Origin: Thermoflexales bacterium
Lineage (GTDB): Bacteria > Chloroflexota > Anaerolineae > B4-G1 > DUEL01
Length of the DNA stretch: 57,423 nucleotides
Direction of reading: 5' to 3'
NCBI GenBank assembly: GCA_014360895.1
Contig: JACIWQ010000005.1
Coordinates: forward strand, 1-57,423
This document shows positions 48,062 through 56,273 of this stretch, piece by piece. A program made the position numbers and the translations under genes. The notes under the pieces were generated by a model. It ran no database searches, was not told the DNA's origin, and saw only the letters and a list, made by a program, of their open reading frames with translations. Every line of letters begins with the position of its first letter. The first letter of the stretch is position 1.

Positions 48062-48360
48062 GACAGCTGCTTCGCCCGGCGGTGAACTGCGAAGCCCCTT
48101 CGGGGGCTTTGGGATAGCCCGAGGGGCCTCGCCCCGTGGAGCTTTGCATCCTGAGCCCGACTGTTTTGCGACTTGAAAAATGAATCCGGCAATCTGCCGT
48201 TTTTCGCCCTCACCCCTCCCCTTGCCTCGGGCGAGCGATGTCATCGCGAGCGGAGCGAAGCGACCTCGGCGTGGCCCTCCCGCTCGCCTGCTTCGCTTGC
48301 AGTGACATTCTTCGGCGGCGGGCGAGGGGAGGGGAAATGGGTGGGGGTTTGGTGCCCTAC
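48062..48360. repeat. Nested palindromic repeats between topA and TIGR04076 gene
   Basis: GCGAAGCCCCTT...GGGGGCTTTGGGATA (48090-48115) matches the unit at 38590-38615. GTCATCGCGAGCGGAGCGAA (48240-48259) and TTCGCTTGCAGTGACA (48291-48306) are the two ends of a GTCATTGCGAG-type element. That element lies inside a larger inverted pair, CCTCACCCCTCCCC (48210-48223) and GGCGAGGGGAGGGG (48322-48335), so one repeat seems inserted in another. No gene is seen in the 331-bp gap. Confidence 0.8.
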
Positions 48361-48374
48361 CAGAAAGGAGCCCA

Positions 48375-48656
48375 ATGGCCCAGGAACCTCCCGATAACGG
48401 CTACACGGTGGTGGTCCGCGTCATCCGGCAGGAGGGCCACTGCGCCGCCGGCCATCAGGTCGGCGACGAGGTGGTCTTTGACGGGATGACCGTCCAGGGC
48501 AAAATCTGCATCAGCGCCCTCTACTCCTTCCTGCCCAAAGTCTTCGCCATGCGCTACGGGGCGACCTTCCCCTGGCTGGAGGACCCGGACGTCGCCACCC
48601 ACGCCTGCCCCGACGCCTGGAATCCCGTCGTCTTTGAGATTCGGCGCGTGCGGTGA
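48375..48656 (+). CDS. TIGR04076-family protein
   Basis: The 93-aa protein fits the TIGR04076 pattern: VVVRVIRQEGHCAAGHQVGD, then GKICISALYSFLPKVFAMRYGA and ACPDAWNPVVFEIRR. The two conserved cysteines of the C-x-x-G-H and ACPD motifs are present. The family is widespread in anaerobes and of unknown function. AAAGGAG precedes the ATG. Its stop overlaps the GTG of the following lipoprotein gene. Confidence 0.83.
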   Translation: MAQEPPDNGYTVVVRVIRQEGHCAAGHQVGDEVVFDGMTVQGKICISALYSFLPKVFAMRYGATFPWLEDPDVATHACPDAWNPVVFEIRRVR

Positions 48657-49672
48657 AGCAGCAGACCCTCTGGACCCTCTGCCTGCTCCTGCTGCTGGCG
48701 GCCTGCCGGGCCCCTGGCGCGACCCGCCCGACGGTCAAAATCGGGCTGGTCGCCCCCTTTGAGGGCCGCTACCGCTCCGTGGGCTACGGCCTCTTCGCCG
48801 CCGTCCGGCTGGCCCTGCGGGAGGCCAACGCGGCCGGTGGGATCGGGCATCCCCCCTACTCCGTAGAACTGGTCGCCTACGACGACGGCGCCGACCCCGA
48901 GATGGCCCGTCAGCAGGCGGAGAAACTGGCCGTAGACCCACAGGTTGTGGCCGTCATCGGCCATTTCCGGGAAGGGACGACGCGCGCCGCCCTCCCTGTC
49001 TACGCCCGCGAGAGGTTGCCGCTCCTGGCCCCTGCGGTACTGGACCCGGCGCTGACCTCCGGGCCGGGGACGGTAGTCCGCATCGGCCCGGACGCGGACG
49101 CGCTGGCCGCCCGGATGCTGGAAGGCGTGACAGAGGCCGGGCTGATTACCGACGGCGGCCCGCTGGGGGCAGCGTTGGAGCGCGTGGCGGCGGCGCGCGG
49201 GATTCCCCTCCGACCCGTCGGCCCGCCTGCCGACGCAGCCCGCTGGAGCGACCTCCCGCCCGTCCTCTTCTGCGACGCGCCGCCCGTGGATTGCGGCGAG
49301 GTACTGGTCGCCCTGCGCGCTCGCGGCTGGGAGGGGGAGTTTGTGGGTGGGCCGGACCTGGCTGCCGACGAGTTCCGGGCCATCGCCGGGGACGCGGCCG
49401 CCGGTGTCCGCGCGGTCACCCCCTGGCCCTACCCCCAGAGCCTGCCCGCCTGCGCCGACTTCGTCGCCGCCTGCACCGAAATCTCCCTGGGCATCCCCCC
49501 CGGCGACATGGCGCTACCCGCGTACGCGGCGGCCCAGCGCGCCCTCCGCGCAGTGGAGTGGGCCATCGCGCGGGACGGCAGACCCTCCCGTCCCGGCGTC
49601 GCCGCCGCCCTGACCGCCCTGGCCGCCGAACCCTTCATCTACCCTTGCGGAGAATGGACGACGACCCCCTGA
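48653..49672 (+). CDS. Substrate-binding lipoprotein, branched-chain amino-acid type
   Basis: The 339-aa protein starts with a lipoprotein signal ending in LLAAC (C18). The periplasmic-binding fold type I follows (VKIGLVAPFEGRYRSVGYGL, AVRLALREANAAGGI, AEKLAVDPQVVAVIGHFREG), as in LivJ-like receptors. No transporter genes are adjacent, so it may be a sensor-type or orphan receptor. GTG 48653 overlaps the previous stop (GTGA). The next gene overlaps its end by 19 nt. Confidence 0.83.
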   Translation: MKQQTLWTLCLLLLLAACRAPGATRPTVKIGLVAPFEGRYRSVGYGLFAAVRLALREANAAGGIGHPPYSVELVAYDDGADPEMARQQAEKLAVDPQVVAVIGHFREGTTRAALPVYARERLPLLAPAVLDPALTSGPGTVVRIGPDADALAARMLEGVTEAGLITDGGPLGAALERVAAARGIPLRPVGPPADAARWSDLPPVLFCDAPPVDCGEVLVALRARGWEGEFVGGPDLAADEFRAIAGDAAAGVRAVTPWPYPQSLPACADFVAACTEISLGIPPGDMALPAYAAAQRALRAVEWAIARDGRPSRPGVAAALTALAAEPFIYPCGEWTTTP

Positions 49673-50919
49673 CCACTGCCGACTATCCCCTTCCGGCTGC
49701 CGACTATCCCCTTCCGGCTGCCGACTATCCCCTTTCGGCTACCGGCTTTCTTCACCTGGCCCTGCTGGGCAGCGAGATTCTGGCCCGCATCCCGCCTCTT
49801 TCGGTATCCCCCGCGCTGGCGGGGATCGCCGCCATCGGCGCCTGGCCCTGGGGTCAGCCGTCCCTCCAGGCGGCGGTGGGCCTCTGCCTGGGGGCCGCCA
49901 TCCTGGGGGACGGGGTCTCCCTGGCCCTGCTGCCCCGCAAGGGCCGGTCGTTTGGCCCGGTCACGCCGCCCCTGCTGGCCCTGGCCCTCCTGCGGGCCGC
50001 GCTGGCCTTCGGCCTGGGCGCGCTCTCGCCGACCGTCGCCGGGGCCGTCCTGACGGTCATCCTCCAGGCCGGCATCACTGCCCTCCACCTCTACGCCACC
50101 TGGGTGGAGCCGTTCCGCCTGACCGTCACTTCGCTGGAAATCCCGTCCCCCAAACTGCAGAGCGGGGAATCGCTGCGGGTGCTCCACCTCTCGGACATCC
50201 ACTTTGAAGGCTGGACCCCCCGGGAGCGGCAGTTGCTGGAGACCGTCCGGGCGCTCGCCCCCGACCTGATTTTTCTGACGGGCGACTATCTGAACCTTTC
50301 CTCGGTGGATGACGGTCCCGCCCGCCAGGGGGTGCGGGACCTGCTGGCCCAACTAGCCGCGGTCGCCCCGACCTGGGCCGTTATCGGCAGCCCGCCCGTG
50401 GACCGTCCGGACGTCGTCCCCCAAATCTTCGCCGGACTCCCGATCACCTGGCTGGTGGACGACGTGGCGGAAGTGGCGGTGAAAGGCCACTCCTTCCGGC
50501 TGATCGGGGTCCGCTGTACGGCCGACCATCGGCGGGACGGGGAACGATTGCGGCGGTTGCTGGAAAGCGTGTCCTCCCACCTCACCCCTGACGGCGCAAA
50601 GGAGGGAGGAGCGGGGAAATTCCAAATCCTCCTCTACCACTCCCCGGACCTCTTCCCGGTGGCGGCGGAGTTGGGGATAGACCTGCATCTGGCGGGGCAC
50701 ACGCACGGCGGACAACTCCGTCTGCCTCTCTTCGGCGCCCTGGTCACCAGTTCGGCCTTCTGGAAACGGTACGAGGCCGGGCTCTATCGCCACAGCCGGT
50801 CCACCCTCTATGTGAGCCGGGGGATCGGGGTGGAGGGGAAGGGAGCACCCCGGGCCCGCTTCCTGGCCCCGCCGGAAATCGTCCTCTTGGAACTGGGAGG
50901 CATATGCACACCTTCCTGA
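49654..50919 (+). CDS. Membrane metallophosphoesterase with degenerate GNH motif
   Basis: The 421-aa protein has four or five N-terminal membrane helices (about 32-150), then a calcineurin-like phosphoesterase domain: LHLSDIHFEG (D181, H183), LTGDYLN, LLYHSPD and AGHTHGGQLRLP (H349, H351). The usual GNH(D/E) motif is replaced by IGSPPVD, so Asn and His for metal binding and catalysis are missing and activity may be altered. Relatives (YkuE-type) act on lipid pyrophosphates. Residues 10-29 are three copies of a 7-residue unit (DYPLPAA) from a 21-bp DNA repeat. It overlaps both neighbouring genes. Confidence 0.8.
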   Translation: MDDDPLTTADYPLPAADYPLPAADYPLSATGFLHLALLGSEILARIPPLSVSPALAGIAAIGAWPWGQPSLQAAVGLCLGAAILGDGVSLALLPRKGRSFGPVTPPLLALALLRAALAFGLGALSPTVAGAVLTVILQAGITALHLYATWVEPFRLTVTSLEIPSPKLQSGESLRVLHLSDIHFEGWTPRERQLLETVRALAPDLIFLTGDYLNLSSVDDGPARQGVRDLLAQLAAVAPTWAVIGSPPVDRPDVVPQIFAGLPITWLVDDVAEVAVKGHSFRLIGVRCTADHRRDGERLRRLLESVSSHLTPDGAKEGGAGKFQILLYHSPDLFPVAAELGIDLHLAGHTHGGQLRLPLFGALVTSSAFWKRYEAGLYRHSRSTLYVSRGIGVEGKGAPRARFLAPPEIVLLELGGICTPS

Positions 50920-52064
50920 CCCACCTGGAATGCTCTCTCTGCGGCAAGACGTATGACGCTGACCGTCTCTGGCAGGCCTGCCCCGATTGCGGGCGGCCGC
51001 TCCTGGCCCGCTACGACTTGGATGCGGCGCGGCAGCTGGGGCGGGAGCGCCTGATCGGCTCCGAGCCGTCCCTCTGGCGCTACCGGGCCCTCCTGCCGGT
51101 GCGGGACGAAGCCCACATCGTCACCCTGGGCGAGGGGTTCACCCCCCTGCTCCCTGCCCGGCGGCTGGGCGCGGAACTGGGGATGCCCCGTCTCTACATC
51201 AAGGAAGAAAGCCTCAATCCGACCGGTTCCTTCAAAGCGCGCGGGCTGGCCGTGGCCGTCTCCCGGGCCCGGGAACTGGGGGTACGGGAGATGGTCATCC
51301 CGTCGGCGGGGAATGCGGCCGGGGCGGCCGCCGCCTACGCCGCCCGCGCGGGCCTCCCCCTCCACGTCTTCATGCCCCGCGACGTCCCGGCCCCCTTCCT
51401 GGCGGAATGTCGCGCCCTGGGCGCAGACATCGCGCTGGTGGACGGCCTCATCACCGACTGCGGTCGGGAGGCCCGACGGCTGGCGGCGGAGCATGGCTGG
51501 TTTGACCTCTCCACCCTGAAGGAGCCATACCGGCTGGAGGGGAAAAAGACGATGGGGTACGAACTGGCCGAACAGTTGAGCTGGGACCTGCCCGACGTCA
51601 TCATCTACCCCACCGGGGGCGGGACCGGGCTGGTGGGGATGTGGAAGGCGTTTGAGGAGATGGCCCAACTGGGCTGGATTGGAGACCGTCGCCCGCGCAT
51701 GGTGACGGTCCAGAGCACGGGCTGTGCGCCGATGGTGCGGGCGTTCCACGCCGGAGCGGAGTTCGCCGCCCCCTGGGAGGCCGCCCAGACCGTCGCGGCC
51801 GGACTGCGGGTGCCGGCAGCGGTGGGGGATTTCCTCATCCTGCGGGCGTTGCGGGAAAGCGGTGGGACCGCCATCGCCGTCTCCGACGAGGCGCTGCTGG
51901 AAGCCCAGAAGTGGCTGGGCCGGACGGAGGGGGTTTTCGCCTGTCCGGAGGGCGGCGCGACGCTGGCCGCGCTGAAGGCACTGCTGGAGGAGGGTTGGAT
52001 AGACCCCGGTGAGCGGGTCGTCCTCTTCAACACCGGCAGCGGGCTGAAGTATCCCTTGCTGTAG
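50904..52064 (+). CDS. thrC: Threonine synthase
   Basis: This PLP enzyme converts O-phosphohomoserine to threonine. The 386-aa protein has an N-terminal zinc-ribbon-like CSLCGKTYD/CPDCGRPL, the PLP lysine in ESLNPTGSFKARG (K111), the phosphate loop SAGNAAGAAAAYAA and PTGGGTGLVGMWKAF. The short class with cysteine knuckles fits archaeal/Chloroflexota-type ThrC. ATG 50904 has TGGGAGG upstream and overlaps the phosphoesterase gene by 16 nt. Confidence 0.9.
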   Translation: MHTFLTHLECSLCGKTYDADRLWQACPDCGRPLLARYDLDAARQLGRERLIGSEPSLWRYRALLPVRDEAHIVTLGEGFTPLLPARRLGAELGMPRLYIKEESLNPTGSFKARGLAVAVSRARELGVREMVIPSAGNAAGAAAAYAARAGLPLHVFMPRDVPAPFLAECRALGADIALVDGLITDCGREARRLAAEHGWFDLSTLKEPYRLEGKKTMGYELAEQLSWDLPDVIIYPTGGGTGLVGMWKAFEEMAQLGWIGDRRPRMVTVQSTGCAPMVRAFHAGAEFAAPWEAAQTVAAGLRVPAAVGDFLILRALRESGGTAIAVSDEALLEAQKWLGRTEGVFACPEGGATLAALKALLEEGWIDPGERVVLFNTGSGLKYPLL

Positions 52065-52149
52065 AACCCATTGTCGGGATGCTGGAGGTGGGAGCAGAGG
52101 GCGGAGAGAGCACGGCCCCCTCCGCTCCTCCGCCCCTCCGTTCCCCTGC

Positions 52150-52440
52150 TCAGTAGTTCCGCAGCACCAGGGGGAGGTAGACGCGGTACTGCACTGCCAC
52201 GCCGCTCCAGAAGCCACCGACCAGGGTGTAGCCTCCACCGGTCAAGGCAACCCCCGCCTCCGGCTGGCCGACGGTGCCGCCCAGAGCGTAGGCGCCGCCC
52301 GTGCTCCAGGTATAGCCCCCGCCGTCCACCGTGCTCCAGGTCAGGTCGTAGCCGCCGGTCTGGGCCAGGGCGACGGGGGCCAGAAGGGCGAGGAGGGCAA
52401 GCAGGAGTGAGGCGTGAAGCGTGAAACGTGAAGCGTTCAT
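52150..52440 (-). CDS. Small secreted protein with C-terminal YLPLVLRNY tail
   Basis: The 96-aa protein has a signal peptide (about 1-26), a Gly/Trp/Thr-rich body with repeated GGGYT(W/L) units (GGYDLTWSTVDGGGYTWSTG) and the end RVYLPLVLRNY. The signal peptide start (NASRFTLHAS) is encoded by the GTGAAAC heptamer repeat. No family is known to me. The tail resembles that of the protein at 54093-56078 and may be an export or sorting signal. Confidence 0.65.
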   Translation of the reverse strand: MNASRFTLHASLLLALLALLAPVALAQTGGYDLTWSTVDGGGYTWSTGGAYALGGTVGQPEAGVALTGGGYTLVGGFWSGVAVQYRVYLPLVLRNY

Positions 52441-52450
52441 CGCTGCCCTC

Positions 52451-53890
52451 CTACCAGGAGACCTCCACCGTGCGCACGGTGGCGACCCAGCGGATGGTCT
52501 CCCCGTTGCCCTGGACCTGGATGAAGAGCGCGTCATAGCTGTTGCTGGCCACGGCCTGAGCGTTCCAGGCGGCGTCGTCTTCGCCGAGAAGCGTCACAGA
52601 GGGCGAGCCGACAAAGGCCGTTGTTCCGCCGACGTTCTCGATGAGCCCGCGGATCAGGTAGCCGGCAGACTCGCCGGCCTCCGTGCGGCCCACCACCAGG
52701 GCGTCAAAAGCAACGGCGCGGCCCGGAGCGATGGTGAGGTATCCTAACGAACCGCCCTCATTGCCATTGAGATACAGGTCGTACCAGTTGCCGGCCGTGC
52801 AGGCCCGCTCAATGCGCATCACATAGAGTGAGGTCTGGGCGTTGCCAGCGGTGGCTCCGAATGTCCCACTGGCGTAGGCCATCTCGCCATAGTGAGAGGC
52901 CGTGGCGCCATAGCCGCCGGGGACGGTGGCAAAATCGCCGCTGGCGGTATTATTGAGACCCCCGCCGACGGTGGCGCCGACGTCGGCTGGCATGTTGTAG
53001 ATTCCCCCGCCGACGGTTGTGTGAAGGCCGCTGGCGGCGTTGCCAATCCCTCCGCTGACCGTGGCGCCTGTGTCGCCGTTGGCTGTGTTGTTGTAGCCTC
53101 CGCCAACGGTGGCGTACAGGCCGCTGGCAGTGTTGCTCATGCCTCCGCCGACGGTGGCGGACTGACCACTGGCAATGTTCTCCGCGCCCCCGCCGACGGT
53201 GGCGTACATGGCGTCGTCTGTCATGTCATTGTCGTTGCCTGCCTGATTGTCTTCCCCGCCGCCTATTGTGCCCAGGCTGTCGGTGATGCGGTTGGGATAG
53301 CTTGAAAAGATCAATCTGCCCCCGCCGCTGATGGTAGCGCCTACTACCCCCCACTGCACGTAATTGCCGCTGTAGCCGCCGATGATATTGGGGCTGACGT
53401 CGTTCTGCTGCGTCCGCAGTCCCGGCAGCGCCAGCGCATAGGGCGCTGGGGTCAGCGGCTGGCGGGGAGAAAGCACATAACCCGAATCTCCGGCACATTT
53501 GATGGTAATCTGCAGCCAGCGGGCATCGCCGTTGAAGGCTCCAGCGCCGAAGTCCAGGTCGGGAATGGTGAAGAGACCGTTGGTCACCTGGACGCCCGTT
53601 TTGGTCTGAGGTGTGCCAATCTGGTTGCCACCTGTGGGGGGCGAGCCAGTGCCAGCGGCATCCCACAAACTGAACTGAAATTCACAGGTGCCGCTATACG
53701 GGGTGCCGCCCTTCTTCAGGTAACCCTGGTAGGTGAAGGCGGTGCCCATAAGGGCCGGGCCGCTCACCTCTCCTTGAGGCTGCCCACCTCCTGTGGGCGG
53801 CTCCGGCCCCTGGGCCTGGGAAAGCCCCACCGCCAGCGCCAGCACGGGCACCGCCACGATGCTCCCCAAAAGGGTCCACTTGCCCTTCAT
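52451..53890 (-). CDS. Secreted protein with YadA-head-like repeats
   Basis: The 479-aa protein has a signal peptide (about 1-27) and a globular region (about 45-190, FTYQGYLKKGGTPYSGTCEF). About ten repeats of type ATVGGGxxNTASG follow (about 220-345), resembling the left-handed beta-roll of trimeric autotransporter heads (Hep/Hag). A C-terminal domain without the autotransporter barrel completes it. It is probably a secreted or surface protein. AGGAGG lies 7 nt before ATG 53890; an upstream frame to 53971 is not supported. Confidence 0.8.
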   Translation of the reverse strand: MKGKWTLLGSIVAVPVLALAVGLSQAQGPEPPTGGGQPQGEVSGPALMGTAFTYQGYLKKGGTPYSGTCEFQFSLWDAAGTGSPPTGGNQIGTPQTKTGVQVTNGLFTIPDLDFGAGAFNGDARWLQITIKCAGDSGYVLSPRQPLTPAPYALALPGLRTQQNDVSPNIIGGYSGNYVQWGVVGATISGGGRLIFSSYPNRITDSLGTIGGGEDNQAGNDNDMTDDAMYATVGGGAENIASGQSATVGGGMSNTASGLYATVGGGYNNTANGDTGATVSGGIGNAASGLHTTVGGGIYNMPADVGATVGGGLNNTASGDFATVPGGYGATASHYGEMAYASGTFGATAGNAQTSLYVMRIERACTAGNWYDLYLNGNEGGSLGYLTIAPGRAVAFDALVVGRTEAGESAGYLIRGLIENVGGTTAFVGSPSVTLLGEDDAAWNAQAVASNSYDALFIQVQGNGETIRWVATVRTVEVSW

Positions 53891-54092
53891 TCTGCACCTC
53901 CTGAAGTGGATTTCTTGGAGAGAACGCTTTGGAATCTGGACTGACGGGTCATCGCGTATCGCTGATCGCATAGCGCCTGTCGGGGTCGCTATGTGCTCTC
54001 CTTTCGCACTTCACAGACTCGCGCTTCCTGCGCGAATTGCACTTTCTACCCCCGTTCTTGGGAACGTTGCCGGATGGCCGTCGCCTGGACAA

Positions 54093-56078
54093 TCAGTCGT
54101 TCCGCAGCACCAGCGGGAGGTAGACCCACGCGATGTACTCATCCGCCCCGATGTCGTAGCCTGCGCCGATAGGGCGCGGGTCGCCATCTATGTCGGCGGT
54201 CAGCCAAGGGATAGCGATGCCAGCATTTACAGCCGGTGAGCCCGCGCGCAGGTGATAATTCCCTGCTGCCGGATCCAGAAACAGCGGGTTGCGCCCGGTG
54301 ATAGCGTGAGTGCTGGTAATCGGAGCGCCGCCCCCCGTGTCGTAACCGTTTCCGAAGAAAAGCGTGTAATCCGCTACAGCACTGTTCCCCGCATCAGGCC
54401 AGGCTGTGATGCCACAAGCAGTGTGACTGACGATGATGTTGTTGGTGAGAGTGAGCGAAGAGTTCTGCCTCAACTCCACCCCCGAAGAGTCGTTCTGAAC
54501 GATGGTGTTGTGGACCAGCAGTCCCTGAGAGGGATCAGGGGAGGCCCAGCAATACACTCCACTCCCTGAGTTATGGGCGATAAAGTTGTTGGTGGCGGTA
54601 AAGAACGCGCTATTAGCGGTGGACAGGGCCCCACCGTGAAGAGCGTGATTGCCGATGATGATGTTGCTGTCCACCGTGGCCCCGCTGTAGAAGAGGTGCA
54701 GTCCTCCGCCGAAACCATAGCCATTGGCAGCAGCCCGGTTCCCGCGAATCACGTTGCTGGTGATCAGGGCATTGCTTTCATATCCATACCGAAGGTGAAG
54801 GCCGCCGCCATAGCTGTTAACGTTGAAACCAGCGGTGTTGCTCATGATGGTATTGTGAGAGACAAGGAGATTAGCACTACTGGTGCTTAGGAAAAGACCA
54901 CCACCGTATCCCTCGCCAGCAGCATTGGCCGTGTTGCTGACGATCAGGTTGCCGCCGATTACGCTGCCACTGCAACCCCAAAGGGCGATACCACCGCCGT
55001 AGCCATAGTGGTCGGTCCCCGTATAAGCGACGTTGTTTGTGATGACATTGGCGGAAATGATAGGAGAGGAATTCTCGCAGAAAATGCCGCCCCCGGATCC
55101 GGAACGGTTCAGGCTGGCAGCGGACGCGTTGTGGCCGTAGATCAGGTTGCTGTAGATCCACGGGCTGCTATTTCCCTCCACGTGAATACCCCGCCCGTTA
55201 AAGGCGATGGTGTTGGAGATGACGACCGGCATTGCGCCGTGGGCAATGTGAATGCCATAGAATTTGTTGCCCAGCAACTGGCCCACGGTGCCCATTAAAC
55301 CGATCCGGTTATTGCGAATCTCGCCGCTCCCCACATAGTCCATCGCCACCCCGCTCCAGCCATTGCTGGCGATCCAGTTGCCGGTAATCACATTACCGCC
55401 CCCATACCAGACACTGACTCCATGCCAGCCGTTGCCCATTCCCCCAAAGCCCTGCGGACAGGTACCGATATAGTTGGCCGCCACGGTATTGCTGGTCGTT
55501 GTGCTCCCCGTAATCAACACTCCGTGCTGGCCGTTGCCCCAAATGATGTTACTTTGGTGGGTTCCGGCTCCACCAATGACGTTGTTCCGCGCGCCACCGT
55601 ACAGGTAGACGCCATGCTGAGCAAACTCTCTAATTTCCAGCCCGTAGATGGCGCAGTTAGAGGCGGTAATCACCAGGCCGCTGAACGTGCCGGAAGTACC
55701 CCTCAGTCGGACACCAGGGCCAACGTACGCAGGGCTCTCCTGCCACCAATCGCTCCCGTCAATCACTGTGCCGTTGTCGGTGAGGGCAGGTAGCGGTGTG
55801 GTGGGCGTGATCCACATGGGGCCGCTGAACTTGATGGTCTGTGATCCAGAGCAGGCGTTGGCTTCCTGGATGGCGGCGCGCAGAGTGCATTTACCGCCCA
55901 ATGTGCGGCATGTGCAGTTCCCCGGATGCTCGTCTATCTCGTCCTCTGAAGTATCTACAATAAATATCTCGCCGCCCGCTGCCCGGGCCACGGGTGACCG
56001 GCTCAGGGTCAGCAATCCCAACACCAGGGCCAGGAACAGCCCGGCCAGCCCGATGCTCAACCAGAGCCTGAGTCTCAT
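54093..56078 (-). CDS. Secreted right-handed beta-helix protein
   Basis: The 661-aa protein has a signal peptide (about 1-34), a CSLREA-like start (CTLRAAIQEANA) and a long series of parallel beta-helix coils with N-T/N-x-I ladders (NVIGGAG, SNTVAANYIG, ITGNWIASNGWSGV). It ends DIGADEYIAWVYLPLVLRND. Beta-helices of this kind bind or cut polysaccharides, but no lyase residues are recognisable. ATG 56078 is preferred to GTG 56081 because AGGAGG lies 6 nt before it. The tail is shared with the small protein at 52150-52440. Confidence 0.85.
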   Translation of the reverse strand: MRLRLWLSIGLAGLFLALVLGLLTLSRSPVARAAGGEIFIVDTSEDEIDEHPGNCTCRTLGGKCTLRAAIQEANACSGSQTIKFSGPMWITPTTPLPALTDNGTVIDGSDWWQESPAYVGPGVRLRGTSGTFSGLVITASNCAIYGLEIREFAQHGVYLYGGARNNVIGGAGTHQSNIIWGNGQHGVLITGSTTTSNTVAANYIGTCPQGFGGMGNGWHGVSVWYGGGNVITGNWIASNGWSGVAMDYVGSGEIRNNRIGLMGTVGQLLGNKFYGIHIAHGAMPVVISNTIAFNGRGIHVEGNSSPWIYSNLIYGHNASAASLNRSGSGGGIFCENSSPIISANVITNNVAYTGTDHYGYGGGIALWGCSGSVIGGNLIVSNTANAAGEGYGGGLFLSTSSANLLVSHNTIMSNTAGFNVNSYGGGLHLRYGYESNALITSNVIRGNRAAANGYGFGGGLHLFYSGATVDSNIIIGNHALHGGALSTANSAFFTATNNFIAHNSGSGVYCWASPDPSQGLLVHNTIVQNDSSGVELRQNSSLTLTNNIIVSHTACGITAWPDAGNSAVADYTLFFGNGYDTGGGAPITSTHAITGRNPLFLDPAAGNYHLRAGSPAVNAGIAIPWLTADIDGDPRPIGAGYDIGADEYIAWVYLPLVLRND

Positions 56079-56093
56079 CACCCACCTCCTGCC

Positions 56094-56272
56094 GCGTATC
56101 GCGTATCGCGTATCGCATATCGCTTATCGCCTATCGCTTATTGCCCATCGCTGATCGCTGGATCACATCGGTCCATACGCCCTCCTTCCCTGCTCACGTT
56201 TCACTCTTCACGTTTCACTCTTCACGCTTCACTCCTCACGTTTCACTCTTCACGCTTCACTCCTCACGTTTC
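56094..56272. repeat. Two heptamer repeat tracts (GCGTATC and TCACGTT types)
   Basis: About nine GCGTATC/GCTTATC/GCATATC heptamers occur at 56094-56160. TCACGTT/TCACTCT/TCACGCT heptamers at 56190-56272 are the complement of the GTGAAAC tract after murC. A short GCGTATC remnant occurs also at 53952-53976. The two tracts fill the gap between the last two genes; a ribosome site for the upstream gene's neighbour is at 56086-56091. Confidence 0.9.
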
Positions 56273-56273
56273 A

